DNA of 49,608 nucleotides from positions 1 through 49,608 of the forward strand of contig JAFTOG010000019.1 in the NCBI GenBank assembly GCA_017451485.1, given 5' to 3'. The position numbers and the translations under genes were made by a program. Positions 29,193 through 36,397 of this stretch are shown piece after piece (position 1 is the stretch's first letter; each line of letters opens with the position of its first letter). Under the pieces are notes generated by a model. That model was not told the DNA's origin. It worked only from the letters and a program-made list of their open reading frames with translations, and made no database searches. The DNA comes from Clostridia bacterium (GTDB lineage: Bacteria > Bacillota > Clostridia > Oscillospirales > CAG-272).

Positions 29193-29812
29193 TGATAGCA
29201 ATAATAGACTATGGCGTTGGCAACCTTTTCTCCCTTTGCTCCTCATTAAAGGCAATCGGAGCAGATGCTGTCGTTACATCGGACCCGGAGATAATAAGAA
29301 ACGCCGACAAAATAATTCTTCCCGGTGTGGGAGCCTTTGGCGATGCAATTAAAAAATTAAACGACACAGGGCTTGACAAAATTGTAATTGAAGAAGCAAA
29401 AAGTGGCAAGAAGCTTATGGGTATCTGCTTAGGAATGCAGCTTCTTTTTGAAAAAAGCTATGAGTACGGGGAGCATACAGGACTTTCTCTCCTTAAGGGC
29501 AGCGTGGTGCCTATGGATGGTAGACTCCCAAAGGAGCTTAAAATTCCTCATATAGGCTGGAATGCACTCCATTTTGCAAAAAATCATCCTCTTTTCAAGT
29601 ACATTAAGGAGGGGGATTGTGTATACTTTGTCCACTCATACTATGCAGAAAACTGTGAGGACAGTCTCCTGGCAACTGCTGAGTACGGATATGAGCTGAC
29701 AGCCTCGGTTGTTAAGGATAATGTGGCAGGAATGCAGTTTCATCCCGAAAAAAGCGGTACCGTAGGCTTAAAAATCTTACAGGCATTCTGTGAATGGGAG
29801 GACGAAGAATGA
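29192..29812 (+). CDS. hisH: Imidazole glycerol phosphate synthase glutaminase subunit
   Basis: A class I glutamine amidotransferase that feeds ammonia to HisF. The cysteine nucleophile is in LMGICLGMQLLFE near residue 77, and the catalytic His-Glu pair is in MQFHPEKSG near 182-184. The N-terminus (IAIIDYGVGNLFSL) and the oxyanion region (LPGVGAFGDAI) are typical. The 206-residue length is normal. The stop overlaps the hisA start (ATGA). Confidence 0.97.
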   Translation: MIAIIDYGVGNLFSLCSSLKAIGADAVVTSDPEIIRNADKIILPGVGAFGDAIKKLNDTGLDKIVIEEAKSGKKLMGICLGMQLLFEKSYEYGEHTGLSLLKGSVVPMDGRLPKELKIPHIGWNALHFAKNHPLFKYIKEGDCVYFVHSYYAENCEDSLLATAEYGYELTASVVKDNVAGMQFHPEKSGTVGLKILQAFCEWEDEE

Positions 29813-30522
29813 ATATCTTTCCCGCAATAGATTTATTTGATAAAAAAGCTGTAAGGCTTTTTAAGGGTGACTACGCACAGATGACCGTATATAGCGATAA
29901 TCCTATCGAGGTTGCAAGAGACTTTGAGGCAAAGGGTGCCAAATATATTCATATGGTTGATTTAGAGGGTGCCAAGGACGGTACAACACCAAATATAGAT
30001 ATTGTTACAGACATTGCAAAAAACACATCCCTTTTTGTTGAAATAGGAGGGGGTATCCGTTCTATGGACACTGTTGAGAAATATCTTGACGCAGGTGTAT
30101 CCCGTGTTATTCTCGGTACATCTGCAGTTACCGATGAGGATTTTCTTGTTAAGGCAGTTAATAAATACGGTGAAAAAATAGCTGTCGGTGCCGATGTTAA
30201 GGACGGCTACATAGCAATTAAGGGTTGGCTTGAAAAATCTTCCTATACCCTTGACAGCTTTTTTGAGAAGATGCAGAAAATAGGTGTTAAAACAATTATC
30301 TGCACCGATATATCCAAGGATGGGGCTATGAGGGGCACTAACCTTCAAATGTACAAGGAGCTTTCCGAAAAGTATTCACTTGATATAGTTGCATCGGGGG
30401 GAGTGTCTGCAATTGACGATATTATAAAGCTTCGTCAAATGGAGCTTTACGGTGCAATCATTGGTAAAGCTTACTATACCGGTGCTATAAATCTCGCTGA
30501 GGCAATCGAGGTGGCGAAATGA
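29809..30522 (+). CDS. hisA: ProFAR isomerase HisA
   Basis: A TIM-barrel isomerase acting on ProFAR. The N-terminal catalytic aspartate is in FPAIDLFDKKAVRLFKGDY, followed by HMVDLEGAKDG, phosphate-binding EIGGGIRSMDTVEKYLDAGV, and a second half with IICTDISKDGAMRGTN and VASGGVSAIDDI, showing the half-barrel duplication. The ATG at 29809 overlaps the hisH stop; an ATG 15 bases earlier is in frame but less well placed. Length is about 237 residues. Confidence 0.96.
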   Translation: MNIFPAIDLFDKKAVRLFKGDYAQMTVYSDNPIEVARDFEAKGAKYIHMVDLEGAKDGTTPNIDIVTDIAKNTSLFVEIGGGIRSMDTVEKYLDAGVSRVILGTSAVTDEDFLVKAVNKYGEKIAVGADVKDGYIAIKGWLEKSSYTLDSFFEKMQKIGVKTIICTDISKDGAMRGTNLQMYKELSEKYSLDIVASGGVSAIDDIIKLRQMELYGAIIGKAYYTGAINLAEAIEVAK

Positions 30523-31277
30523 TTACAAAAAGAATAATTCCCTGCCTTGATGTAAAGGACGGCAGGGTAGTAAAGGGAGTAAATTTTCTCGGACTTGCCG
30601 ATGTTTCCTCCCCTGTAAGACTTGCTGAATATTATTCCGAGTGTGGAGCAGACGAGCTTGTATTTTACGATATTACAGCCTCCTATGAGGGCAGAGCCCT
30701 GTTTACAGATATCCTCCGTGAGGTTGCAAGTAAAATTTTTATTCCCTTGACAGTTGGTGGAGGCATAAATACCATAGATGACTTTGACAGGGTGCTTAAG
30801 TGTGGAGCCGATAAGGTAAGTGTAAATTCAGGTGCTATCAGAAACCCTGAGCTTATAAGAGAGGCTGCACAGAAGTACGGTAATCAATGCGTGGTAATCT
30901 CTGCTGATATAAAAAGAGTGGATGGCGTGTTCAGAGTCTTTGCAAAGGGAGGACGGGAGAACACGGGTATGGAAGCAATCTCCTGGATAAAGAAATGTGT
31001 AGAGCTTGGTGCAGGAGAGGTGGTTGTCAACTCCATTGATACTGATGGAGTAAAGGGTGGCTTTGATATAGAAATGCTAAGAGCCGTGTGCGAGGCAGTT
31101 AATGTACCGGTTATTGCATCGGGTGGTGCAGGCTCAGTACAGCACTTTATTGATCTGTTTAAGGAAATACCCGATATTGATGCAGGCCTTGCCGCATCCG
31201 TATTCCACTTTGGAGAAATTGAAATTAAGGACCTTAAAAAAGAGCTTAAGGCAAATGACATAACTGTGAGGTTATAA
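30519..31277 (+). CDS. hisF: Imidazole glycerol phosphate synthase cyclase subunit
   Basis: The TIM-barrel cyclase partner of HisH. The catalytic aspartates are in IPCLDVKDGRVVKGVNF (near residue 11) and VISADIKRVDGVFRVF (near residue 130). Phosphate loops are LTVGGGINTIDDF and VIASGGAGSVQHF. The conserved KVSVNSGAI is present. At 252 residues it is full length. It overlaps hisA by four bases and is followed 2 bases later by hisIE. Confidence 0.97.
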   Translation: MITKRIIPCLDVKDGRVVKGVNFLGLADVSSPVRLAEYYSECGADELVFYDITASYEGRALFTDILREVASKIFIPLTVGGGINTIDDFDRVLKCGADKVSVNSGAIRNPELIREAAQKYGNQCVVISADIKRVDGVFRVFAKGGRENTGMEAISWIKKCVELGAGEVVVNSIDTDGVKGGFDIEMLRAVCEAVNVPVIASGGAGSVQHFIDLFKEIPDIDAGLAASVFHFGEIEIKDLKKELKANDITVRL

Positions 31278-31279
31278 TT

Positions 31280-31930
31280 ATGATAAATATTGATGAACTT
31301 AAATTTGATGAAAAGGGCTTGATTCCCGCAGTAGTTGTGGACAGCATAACCAAGGATGTGCTGACAGTTGCTTATATGAATAAGGAAAGCCTTAAAATAT
31401 CTATGGAAAAGGGTCTTACATGCTTTTACAGCCGTTCAAGAAACGAGCTTTGGTTAAAGGGCGAGACAAGTGGAAATTATCAGCATATAGTTTCCATTAC
31501 AGCAGACTGCGATAAGGATGCTCTTACCGTTGTTGTTGAGAAGGACGGTCCTGCATGTCATATGGGTACGGACTCATGCTTTACAAAGCCTGTATATCAG
31601 AGTGAGAGCCTTAATCAGTTTACCCTCCAGGGACTTTATGACCTTTTGGTAGGCAGAAAGACCGATAAGCCCGAGGGCTCCTATACAACCTATCTCTTTG
31701 AAAAGGGAATTGACAAGATTCTTAAGAAGGTTGGCGAGGAATGTACAGAGGTTATTATAGCCGGTAAAGCAGACGACATAAAGGAAACGGTATACGAGAT
31801 TGCAGACCTTGCATACCATGTTATGGTGCTTATGGTGCAGATGGGCATTTCTGTAGAGGATATCCACAGGGAGCTTGCCTCCAGACATATTATCGACCAT
31901 AAGGTTAAGCAGGAGAAGATGACAAAATGA
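31280..31930 (+). CDS. hisIE: Bifunctional phosphoribosyl-AMP cyclohydrolase / phosphoribosyl-ATP pyrophosphatase
   Basis: A fusion performing steps two and three of histidine synthesis. The N-terminal HisI domain carries VAYMNKESLKISMEKG, WLKGETSGNYQHI, the metal-binding DCDKDALTVVVEKDGPACH and a further cysteine in GTDSCF. The C-terminal HisE domain, from about residue 115, contains KKVGEECTEVIIAGKADD with the acidic metal ligands and EIADLAYHVMVLM. The length of 216 residues fits the standard HisIE fusion. Its stop overlaps the next gene by four bases. Confidence 0.96.
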   Translation: MINIDELKFDEKGLIPAVVVDSITKDVLTVAYMNKESLKISMEKGLTCFYSRSRNELWLKGETSGNYQHIVSITADCDKDALTVVVEKDGPACHMGTDSCFTKPVYQSESLNQFTLQGLYDLLVGRKTDKPEGSYTTYLFEKGIDKILKKVGEECTEVIIAGKADDIKETVYEIADLAYHVMVLMVQMGISVEDIHRELASRHIIDHKVKQEKMTK

Positions 31931-32730
31931 AGCTGTCTACCTATCATCTCCACACTACCTATTGCGACGGCAAAAACACAGCAGAGGAAATGGTACAAAA
32001 GGCAATAGAGCTCGGCTGTCCCGAGATAGGCTTTTCCGGTCACGCCTATATGGATTTTGACGGTAGCTGGTGCATGACGGTTGAAAATACCGAAAGATAC
32101 AAAAAAGAAATTACTGAATTAAAAAAGAAATACAAGGATAAAATCAAAATTTATATGGGTATAGAGCAGGACTATTTCTCCTGCCTTGATACAAGCGATT
32201 ACGATTATGTTCTCGGCTCTGTTCATTATGTTTACAAAAATGGAGAGTATCTCCCCGTGGATTTGAGCAGAGACGCAACCAATGCCTTCGTAGATAAGCA
32301 TTACGGAGGCGATATGTACGCCTATTGCGAGGATTATTATAAGCTGGTTGCCGACATTTACAATAAAACAAAATGTGATATTATAGGCCATGTGGACCTG
32401 TGTACCAAGTTTAATGAGGGTGGAGTACAGTTTTCCACATCCCACCCAAGATATGTAAAATGTGCTTCCGATGCTGTCAAAGCACTCCTCTACACTCCTG
32501 CTATATTTGAGGTGAATACAGGAGCCATTTCCCGTGGCTACAGAACAGAATCCTATCCTGAGAACTTCCTTCTTAAAATCATTGGAGACAGCGGTAAAAA
32601 GCTTGTTATAAACTCCGATACCCACTCCACCTCCACCATAGACTTCGGCCTTGAGTCCGAGGCAAAAAGGCTTGATGAATTGGGATACGGATATATAACT
32701 TCCCTTAAAGAGATAATAAATAAGCTCTAA
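31927..32730 (+). CDS. hisK: Histidinol-phosphatase, PHP family
   Basis: A 267-residue PHP-domain phosphatase that removes phosphate from histidinol phosphate. Metal-binding residues lie in YHLHTTYCDGKNTAEEMV near the N-terminus, GFSGHAYMDF, GIEQDYF, HVDL and SDTHS near the C-terminus. This family (HisJ/HisK) supplies the histidinol-phosphatase in Firmicutes, where HisB lacks the phosphatase domain, and the operon position makes this assignment firm. The start overlaps hisIE (ATGA). It completes the pathway and is followed by a strong terminator. Confidence 0.93.
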   Translation: MKLSTYHLHTTYCDGKNTAEEMVQKAIELGCPEIGFSGHAYMDFDGSWCMTVENTERYKKEITELKKKYKDKIKIYMGIEQDYFSCLDTSDYDYVLGSVHYVYKNGEYLPVDLSRDATNAFVDKHYGGDMYAYCEDYYKLVADIYNKTKCDIIGHVDLCTKFNEGGVQFSTSHPRYVKCASDAVKALLYTPAIFEVNTGAISRGYRTESYPENFLLKIIGDSGKKLVINSDTHSTSTIDFGLESEAKRLDELGYGYITSLKEIINKL

Positions 32731-32744
32731 TATCACATATAAAC

Positions 32745-32770
32745 AAAAATCGCACCACGGTGCGATTTTT
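32745..32770. terminator. Bidirectional terminator after the his operon
   Basis: AAAAATCGCACC (32745-32756) pairs perfectly with GGTGCGATTTTT (32759-32770). It ends the his operon on the plus strand and the small AbrB-like gene on the minus strand. Confidence 0.9.
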
Positions 32771-32778
32771 TAATTATC

Positions 32779-32958
32779 TTAATTTTGAGTATGGGTTATT
32801 CTAACGAGTTTATATTCGGGATTTCTTATAAGAACGCCACTGCTTGTCAAAACAATTTCTACCTCTTTGTCAAGAGTTAAGCGATGCCTATAATCCTTTG
32901 GAATTACTATTCTGCCAAGATGGTCTATTTCCTTTATTACTCCTACATCTGATTTCAT
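32779..32958 (-). CDS. Small AbrB/SpoVT-domain DNA-binding protein
   Basis: A 59-residue protein consisting of one SpoVT/AbrB swapped-hairpin domain: VIKEIDHLGRIVIPKDYRHR is the hallmark, followed by EVEIVLTSSGVLI. Such proteins are transition-state or antitoxin-type DNA-binding dimers. The frame opens at 33003, but the ATG at 32958 has a good GGGGG ribosome site eight bases upstream, so I start there. It is transcribed away from a small Xre gene, with a consensus promoter whose -35 lies in one operator and whose start lies in another. Targets are unknown; no toxin partner is seen. Confidence 0.82.
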   Translation of the reverse strand: MKSDVGVIKEIDHLGRIVIPKDYRHRLTLDKEVEIVLTSSGVLIRNPEYKLVRITHTQN

Positions 32959-32990
32959 ATCAAGTACCCCCTTCAGTTGATAAATGTCTT

Positions 32991-33064
32991 TGTTGACATT
33001 CACTAAATGTCAACAAAGATATTATAACACAATATAATAAATTTGTCAATCACTGAATGTCAAA
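32991..33064. promoter_or_regulatory. Paired operators and promoter between the AbrB-like and Xre genes
   Basis: Operator 1 (32991-33015) is a perfect inverted repeat TGTTGACATT / AATGTCAACA with CACTA between. Operator 2 (about 33043-33063) matches operator 1 at all but three positions, including CACT.AATGTCAA. Centres are 50 bp apart. Another half-site, AATGTC, lies at 32983-32988. The minus-strand promoter is TTGACA (33049-33044), 17 bp, TATAAT (33026-33021), so operator 2 covers its -35 and operator 1 its start. Confidence 0.7.
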
Positions 33065-33077
33065 TAGGGGTGTTATT

Positions 33078-33317
33078 ATGTTTAAGAATAAAAATAACGG
33101 CAGAAACAATCTATGTGGAGAGAAGATTCGAGAGCTCCGTATGAGCTTCGCAACCAAGCTTTCACAGAGAGGGCTTGCGGATAAAATGCAGCTTATAGGT
33201 ATAGATGTTGATAAGAACGCTATACAAAGAATAGAATGTGGTAAGAGATTTGTTACTGATATAGAGCTTAAAGCCTTTTCTGAAATTTTTAATATAGGTG
33301 TTGAAGAATTAATATAA
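33078..33317 (+). CDS. Small Xre-family helix-turn-helix protein
   Basis: A 79-residue protein containing one Cro/C1-type helix-turn-helix: KIRELRMSFATKLSQRGLAD followed by IDVDKNAIQRIECGKRFVTDIELKAF in shorter blocks gives the usual five helices, ending at NIGVEELI. There is no further domain. The ATG at 33078 follows TAGGGGTGTTATT, and the ATG at 33057 lies inside operator 2 without a ribosome site. It is a probable repressor acting on the paired operators between itself and the divergent AbrB-like gene, although either protein could bind them. A hairpin terminator follows directly. Confidence 0.85.
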   Translation: MFKNKNNGRNNLCGEKIRELRMSFATKLSQRGLADKMQLIGIDVDKNAIQRIECGKRFVTDIELKAFSEIFNIGVEELI

Positions 33318-33320
33318 CAT

Positions 33321-33349
33321 AAAAAAGCAGAGAGTTTCTCTGCTTTTTT
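33321..33349. terminator. Terminator after the small Xre gene
   Basis: AAAAAAGCAGAGA (33321-33333) pairs perfectly with TCTCTGCTTTTTT (33337-33349), four bases after the stop. Confidence 0.9.
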
Positions 33350-33432
33350 GTTTCTAAAAAGCCTTCGCCATAAGGAAATACACTGCCTTGCCCAAGATAG
33401 AAGAGGGATCAATTGTGATAAATGATGTGTAA

Positions 33433-34011
33433 TTAATTATTTACTAAAATACTTTCTCCGTTCCTTAATGCAACTACATTTAATTGACCTTTTTTCTTCA
33501 ATTCGACAAAATGCTCTTTACGGCAGTCATCATAATGGCATATTAAAATACCATTGTATAGTCCGAGTCCATTCATATCCGTTACGCCGTGAGTGTTGGT
33601 ATCATATTTACTAACATGGGAAAGACTTGCAGATGAAATATGTGCACCTGCACTTCCACCAATGTACACAACACCGTTATTAACATAATTTACTATAAGT
33701 GAGTCGGCATTTGCTTCTCTGATACGCTTTATAGTGCCGAATGTATTGCCTCCACTTATGTAAATCGCATCAATGTCAAGCTTGTCATATCCCACAGGAT
33801 CAAAGTAGTTAAATACAGTTATATTTTTCTTTTGGAATCCGAAAGCACATAGACGGTCATAGTATAAATCACTGTTGATTTTTTGCTCTGTAGCCTTTTC
33901 GTTAGGGAAGTACAGTACACGGCAATCTTCAATTGACTTCCCAAGATTATCTTTTATAAACTGTGCCGATACGGGATTTCCAAAATCACTTGATGATAAT
34001 ATTAGCTTCAT
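33433..34011 (-). CDS. Peptidase E-like serine peptidase, family S51
   Basis: A 192-residue protein of the S51 family, which has the class I amidotransferase fold and cleaves Asp-X dipeptides or related substrates. Characteristic elements are LILSSSDFG at the start, AIYISGGNTFGTIKRIRE, and the nucleophile elbow VYIGGSAGAHISSASLSH with the catalytic serine. The later GLYNGILICHYDDCRKEHF contains the likely histidine. It is the last gene of a tight three-gene minus-strand operon (methyltransferase, HIT, this gene), with one base between it and the HIT gene. The strand composition is visibly more AT-rich than in the his operon. Confidence 0.85.
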   Translation of the reverse strand: MKLILSSSDFGNPVSAQFIKDNLGKSIEDCRVLYFPNEKATEQKINSDLYYDRLCAFGFQKKNITVFNYFDPVGYDKLDIDAIYISGGNTFGTIKRIREANADSLIVNYVNNGVVYIGGSAGAHISSASLSHVSKYDTNTHGVTDMNGLGLYNGILICHYDDCRKEHFVELKKKGQLNVVALRNGESILVNN

Positions 34012-34012
34012 A

Positions 34013-34426
34013 TTACTTACTCCTTAAATTTTTCAACGCATTTTTTATTTTATCAGATATTTCCTTTGATACATTAAATTTCTTATCTTCACAAGTCCAA
34101 CCAAATCCGTCATTTTGATACCGTGGGAAAATATGCAAATGAAAATGACTTATATCGTTAAACTCTCCACCGTTTTGCATAATACTATACCCATTCGGTT
34201 TGTATATTTCCTTTAAGGATTTTACAATTTTTTGCGACAATTCTATTATTTCATTAATAATATTTTTCGGCAATTCCTCTATATCCAAATAGTGCTCTTT
34301 AGGTATTATTAAAATGTGTCCTTCACTTATAGGGTCAATATCCAAAAAAGCTATAATGTTATTATTTTCATACACTATATTACTTTCTAATTCCTTTTTC
34401 GCTATTTTACAAAATATACAATCCAT
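34013..34426 (-). CDS. HIT family nucleotide hydrolase/transferase
   Basis: A 137-residue histidine-triad protein. The start CIFCKIAKKELESNIVYENN is typical of Hint/HIT proteins with the cysteine pair, EGHILIIPKEHYLDIEELP follows, and the catalytic triad is in ISHFHLHIFPRYQNDG (HxHxH). Family members hydrolyse nucleoside phosphoramidates or dinucleotides, and some hydrolyse modified nucleotides of toxic compounds. The context (behind a methyltransferase and an attenuator-like leader) may imply a role in detoxification, which is inference only. Two bases separate it from the methyltransferase. Confidence 0.9.
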   Translation of the reverse strand: MDCIFCKIAKKELESNIVYENNNIIAFLDIDPISEGHILIIPKEHYLDIEELPKNIINEIIELSQKIVKSLKEIYKPNGYSIMQNGGEFNDISHFHLHIFPRYQNDGFGWTCEDKKFNVSKEISDKIKNALKNLRSK

Positions 34427-34428
34427 TT

Positions 34429-35217
34429 TTACTCCTTTCTGAAAATATCCAAGCTATGATTAGTCATACCGACAAGGTCTTTTCTTTCGCAAATGAAAAG
34501 ATGATATTTAATGTACAAATCAAAGGTTTCATCATCCATACCGTTTATAATATCACGCATGTAACAGCTTGCCATATCTGCTCCAACATAGTGCAGTCTG
34601 GTAACATTAAAACCTTTCATAAGAGAGTCAATATCTTCTTTTCTGTATAGCTCAAATACCTCCTTCGGCTCTGAGTGAGGCTTAAAGTCCTTCGTGCTTA
34701 AAAGTCCGTTTTCAATAAGAGATTTGATTTTTCCTCTTATAAATCCATATTGCAATATAGTCGAGTCGGAAACAGTGTAAGCTACAAATACGATACCTCC
34801 TTTTTTAGTAACACGAAGTGCCTCTTTAAGTGCAGATATCTTATCCACTTCATCGTATAAATGATACATTGGTCCTAAAACAAGGGTTATATCGTATATA
34901 TCGCTTCCAATATTTGATAAATCAATAGCGTCTCCCTTTGAAATTGTTATTTTTTCATCCTCTGTAATGTGGCTCTTGAATATTTCTATGTTGTGATCTG
35001 TAAGCTCTACGGCATCAACCTCAAAGCCATTTTTTGCAAAGTAATGAGAGTATCTGCCTGTGCCTGCACCTATATCAAGTATTTTCATACCCTTCTGTAA
35101 ATATTTTTCTATATATTTTACAGTTGTTATAAACTCAACGCTTCCGCATTTTGACGAAAGGCGAGAGTCCTCATCCTTTACAGCGTAGTAATTATTCAGA
35201 ATTTCAATTCTTTCCAT
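34429..35217 (-). CDS. Class I SAM-dependent methyltransferase
   Basis: A 262-residue Rossmann methyltransferase. The SAM-binding motif I is MKILDIGAGTGRYSHYFAKN near residue 44, an acidic motif II follows in FEVDAVELTDHN, and motif IV is YDITLVLGPMYHLYDE. The C-terminal third is helical and probably carries substrate specificity. It does not show the Erm or RlmA signatures, so the substrate is open: a small molecule or a ribosome/antibiotic-related target are both possible. AGGAGG precedes its ATG. The ribosome site lies directly after an intrinsic terminator that is preceded by a short translated ORF, so expression is probably controlled by attenuation. Confidence 0.87.
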   Translation of the reverse strand: MERIEILNNYYAVKDEDSRLSSKCGSVEFITTVKYIEKYLQKGMKILDIGAGTGRYSHYFAKNGFEVDAVELTDHNIEIFKSHITEDEKITISKGDAIDLSNIGSDIYDITLVLGPMYHLYDEVDKISALKEALRVTKKGGIVFVAYTVSDSTILQYGFIRGKIKSLIENGLLSTKDFKPHSEPKEVFELYRKEDIDSLMKGFNVTRLHYVGADMASCYMRDIINGMDDETFDLYIKYHLFICERKDLVGMTNHSLDIFRKE

Positions 35218-35237
35218 AAAAATCCTCCTAAAAGTAT

Positions 35238-35278
35238 AAAAAAACGGTACAAATCGAAATTACTTCGACTTGTACCGC
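35238..35278 (-). terminator. Leader terminator upstream of the methyltransferase gene
   Basis: On the minus strand CGGTACAAGTCGAA (35277-35264) pairs with TTCGATTTGTACCG (35258-35245), with one G-U pair and a five-base loop, followed by seven T (35244-35238). It lies between the leader ORF and the methyltransferase, so most transcripts should stop here unless it is opened. Confidence 0.9.
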
Positions 35279-35328
35279 ATATCCAAAAATATTCTTTTAA
35301 TTCTATCTGCGCAAAATAGATATTAAAC

Positions 35329-35433
35329 TTAATTTTGGGTACGACAACACAAGCCCGACAAGCACCAATACATGGTTTCTTCGCCGTGCATATCAACAGT
35401 ATAAAGTTCTTTATTGAACATAAAAACTGTCAT
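35329..35433 (-). CDS. Putative 34-residue leader peptide
   Basis: A short ORF beginning MTVFMFNKELYTVDMHG and ending WCLSGLCCRTQN. The ATG at 35433 has a GAAAGGTG ribosome site 7-10 bases upstream and lies about 30 bases after a consensus promoter, so it should be translated well. It stops about 50 bases before a strong terminator hairpin. The RNA around its ribosome site, GGTGTACGAC (35444-35435), can pair with GTCGTACCC near its end (35346-35338), and GTACC of that second segment can instead pair with GGTAC in the 5' arm of the terminator. That is the arrangement of leader peptides that sense ribosome stalling. I do not recognise the peptide itself. Confidence 0.62.
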   Translation of the reverse strand: MTVFMFNKELYTVDMHGEETMYWCLSGLCCRTQN

Positions 35434-35468
35434 GGTCGTACACCTTTCGTAAAGTTAAATATGAGTAG

Positions 35469-35497
35469 AGTATAGCACTCGTTTGAGCGTTTGTCAA
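35469..35497 (-). promoter_or_regulatory. Strong sigma-A promoter for the methyltransferase operon leader
   Basis: Minus strand TTGACA (35497-35492), a 17-bp spacer, TATACT (35474-35469). It is near-consensus, which fits a constitutive promoter controlled downstream by attenuation. Confidence 0.8.
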
Positions 35498-35521
35498 CAC
35501 AAAAATTGAAAATTGCTGAAA

Positions 35522-36397
35522 TTATTTTATAACTCCGTTAATGGCAGATTCAAGTGAATAGTCACCGTAGGTAACCGGTACACCGTAGACCTCCTCGTAT
35601 TTTGCAAAGCAAAGACGGGAGTTTTCCTCTCGCATTTCGGAGGCATTATCCCTTACCTTTTTGTCCGGGTCGGGATAAAGAGGCTTCATAATATGGATTG
35701 TGTATTTAAGGTCGGGGAAGCCGTCCTTACCGATAGTCCCTTTTTTGGAAAGCGTTACAAAGCAGGGGATAACCGGCACATTATTTTTTGCAGCATAATG
35801 GTAAGCTCCTATACGGTAGGAGCGTGGCTTTGGATAGTTCCACCACAGTGCCTGCTCTGGGTATACAAGAATAAAATTATTCTTTTTAAGAAGCTCTGCA
35901 ATTGATAAATCCAGCTTTTTCATAGTATGGAGATTGGAGCTTAAGGGGAGAGTACGGCAATTTCTCAAAAGAAAGCCGAAAAGACCAGTCATAAAGAAAT
36001 TACCCTCACGCACAACCTTGTAGAGCTTGTGCTTTTTCTTAGCCTTTTCAGAGGCTATTTTTACATTGAGACTTTCGAAAAATCCAAAATGGTTGCTGGT
36101 AATTATGGCACCACCCTTAATATCACGGATGTTTTCCTCGCCTACTACGGTAATATCAAATTTTTTCTTGAGAATCTTTTTGCCTATCCATTCTATAATG
36201 CAGGCAAAAAAGGTCTTTATTTTAGAGGAAAGCTTCTCATTGAGATAGTCTACCTCATCCGGCAAAATAGGGCGTGTGGGTGGATCAATTTCAGCATTCT
36301 CAAAGAAGCTCTCTCCACCTTCCTTTTCAAGCCGGGAGATTCTTTCAATAACCTCTACACGGTCCTGAGCCAGGGGAATCTTTTTTTCTTCCATCAT
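35522..36397 (-). CDS. PlsC-like 1-acylglycerol-3-phosphate acyltransferase family protein (second copy)
   Basis: A 291-residue lysophospholipid acyltransferase-like protein. The acceptor motif appears as GGAIITSNHFGFFESLNV, an NHxxxxE variant of the usual NHxxxxD, and the later FILVYPEQALWWNYPKPRSY corresponds to the second family block (EGT-like region). VIPCFVTLSKKG is a third block. There is no clear signal peptide; these enzymes sit at the inner face of the membrane. It starts inside the stop codon of the upstream GT8 gene (ATGA), so the two are coupled. Role in classic phospholipid synthesis is uncertain; modification of a glycolipid is equally likely. Confidence 0.78.
   Translation of the reverse strand: MMEEKKIPLAQDRVEVIERISRLEKEGGESFFENAEIDPPTRPILPDEVDYLNEKLSSKIKTFFACIIEWIGKKILKKKFDITVVGEENIRDIKGGAIITSNHFGFFESLNVKIASEKAKKKHKLYKVVREGNFFMTGLFGFLLRNCRTLPLSSNLHTMKKLDLSIAELLKKNNFILVYPEQALWWNYPKPRSYRIGAYHYAAKNNVPVIPCFVTLSKKGTIGKDGFPDLKYTIHIMKPLYPDPDKKVRDNASEMREENSRLCFAKYEEVYGVPVTYGDYSLESAINGVIK

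Noticed and set aside
32119..32736. A 205-codon minus-strand ORF opposite hisK
   Set aside because: The plus-strand gene has all PHP motifs and operon overlap; the antisense frame has no support and runs into the terminator region.
35196..35396. A 66-codon minus-strand ORF across the methyltransferase leader
   Set aside because: It overlaps the better-supported 34-codon leader ORF in another frame, reads through the terminator hairpin and has no ribosome site at its start.
35434..35460. A riboswitch in the methyltransferase leader
   Set aside because: No known riboswitch core is recognisable; the translated short ORF and alternative hairpins fit attenuation better.
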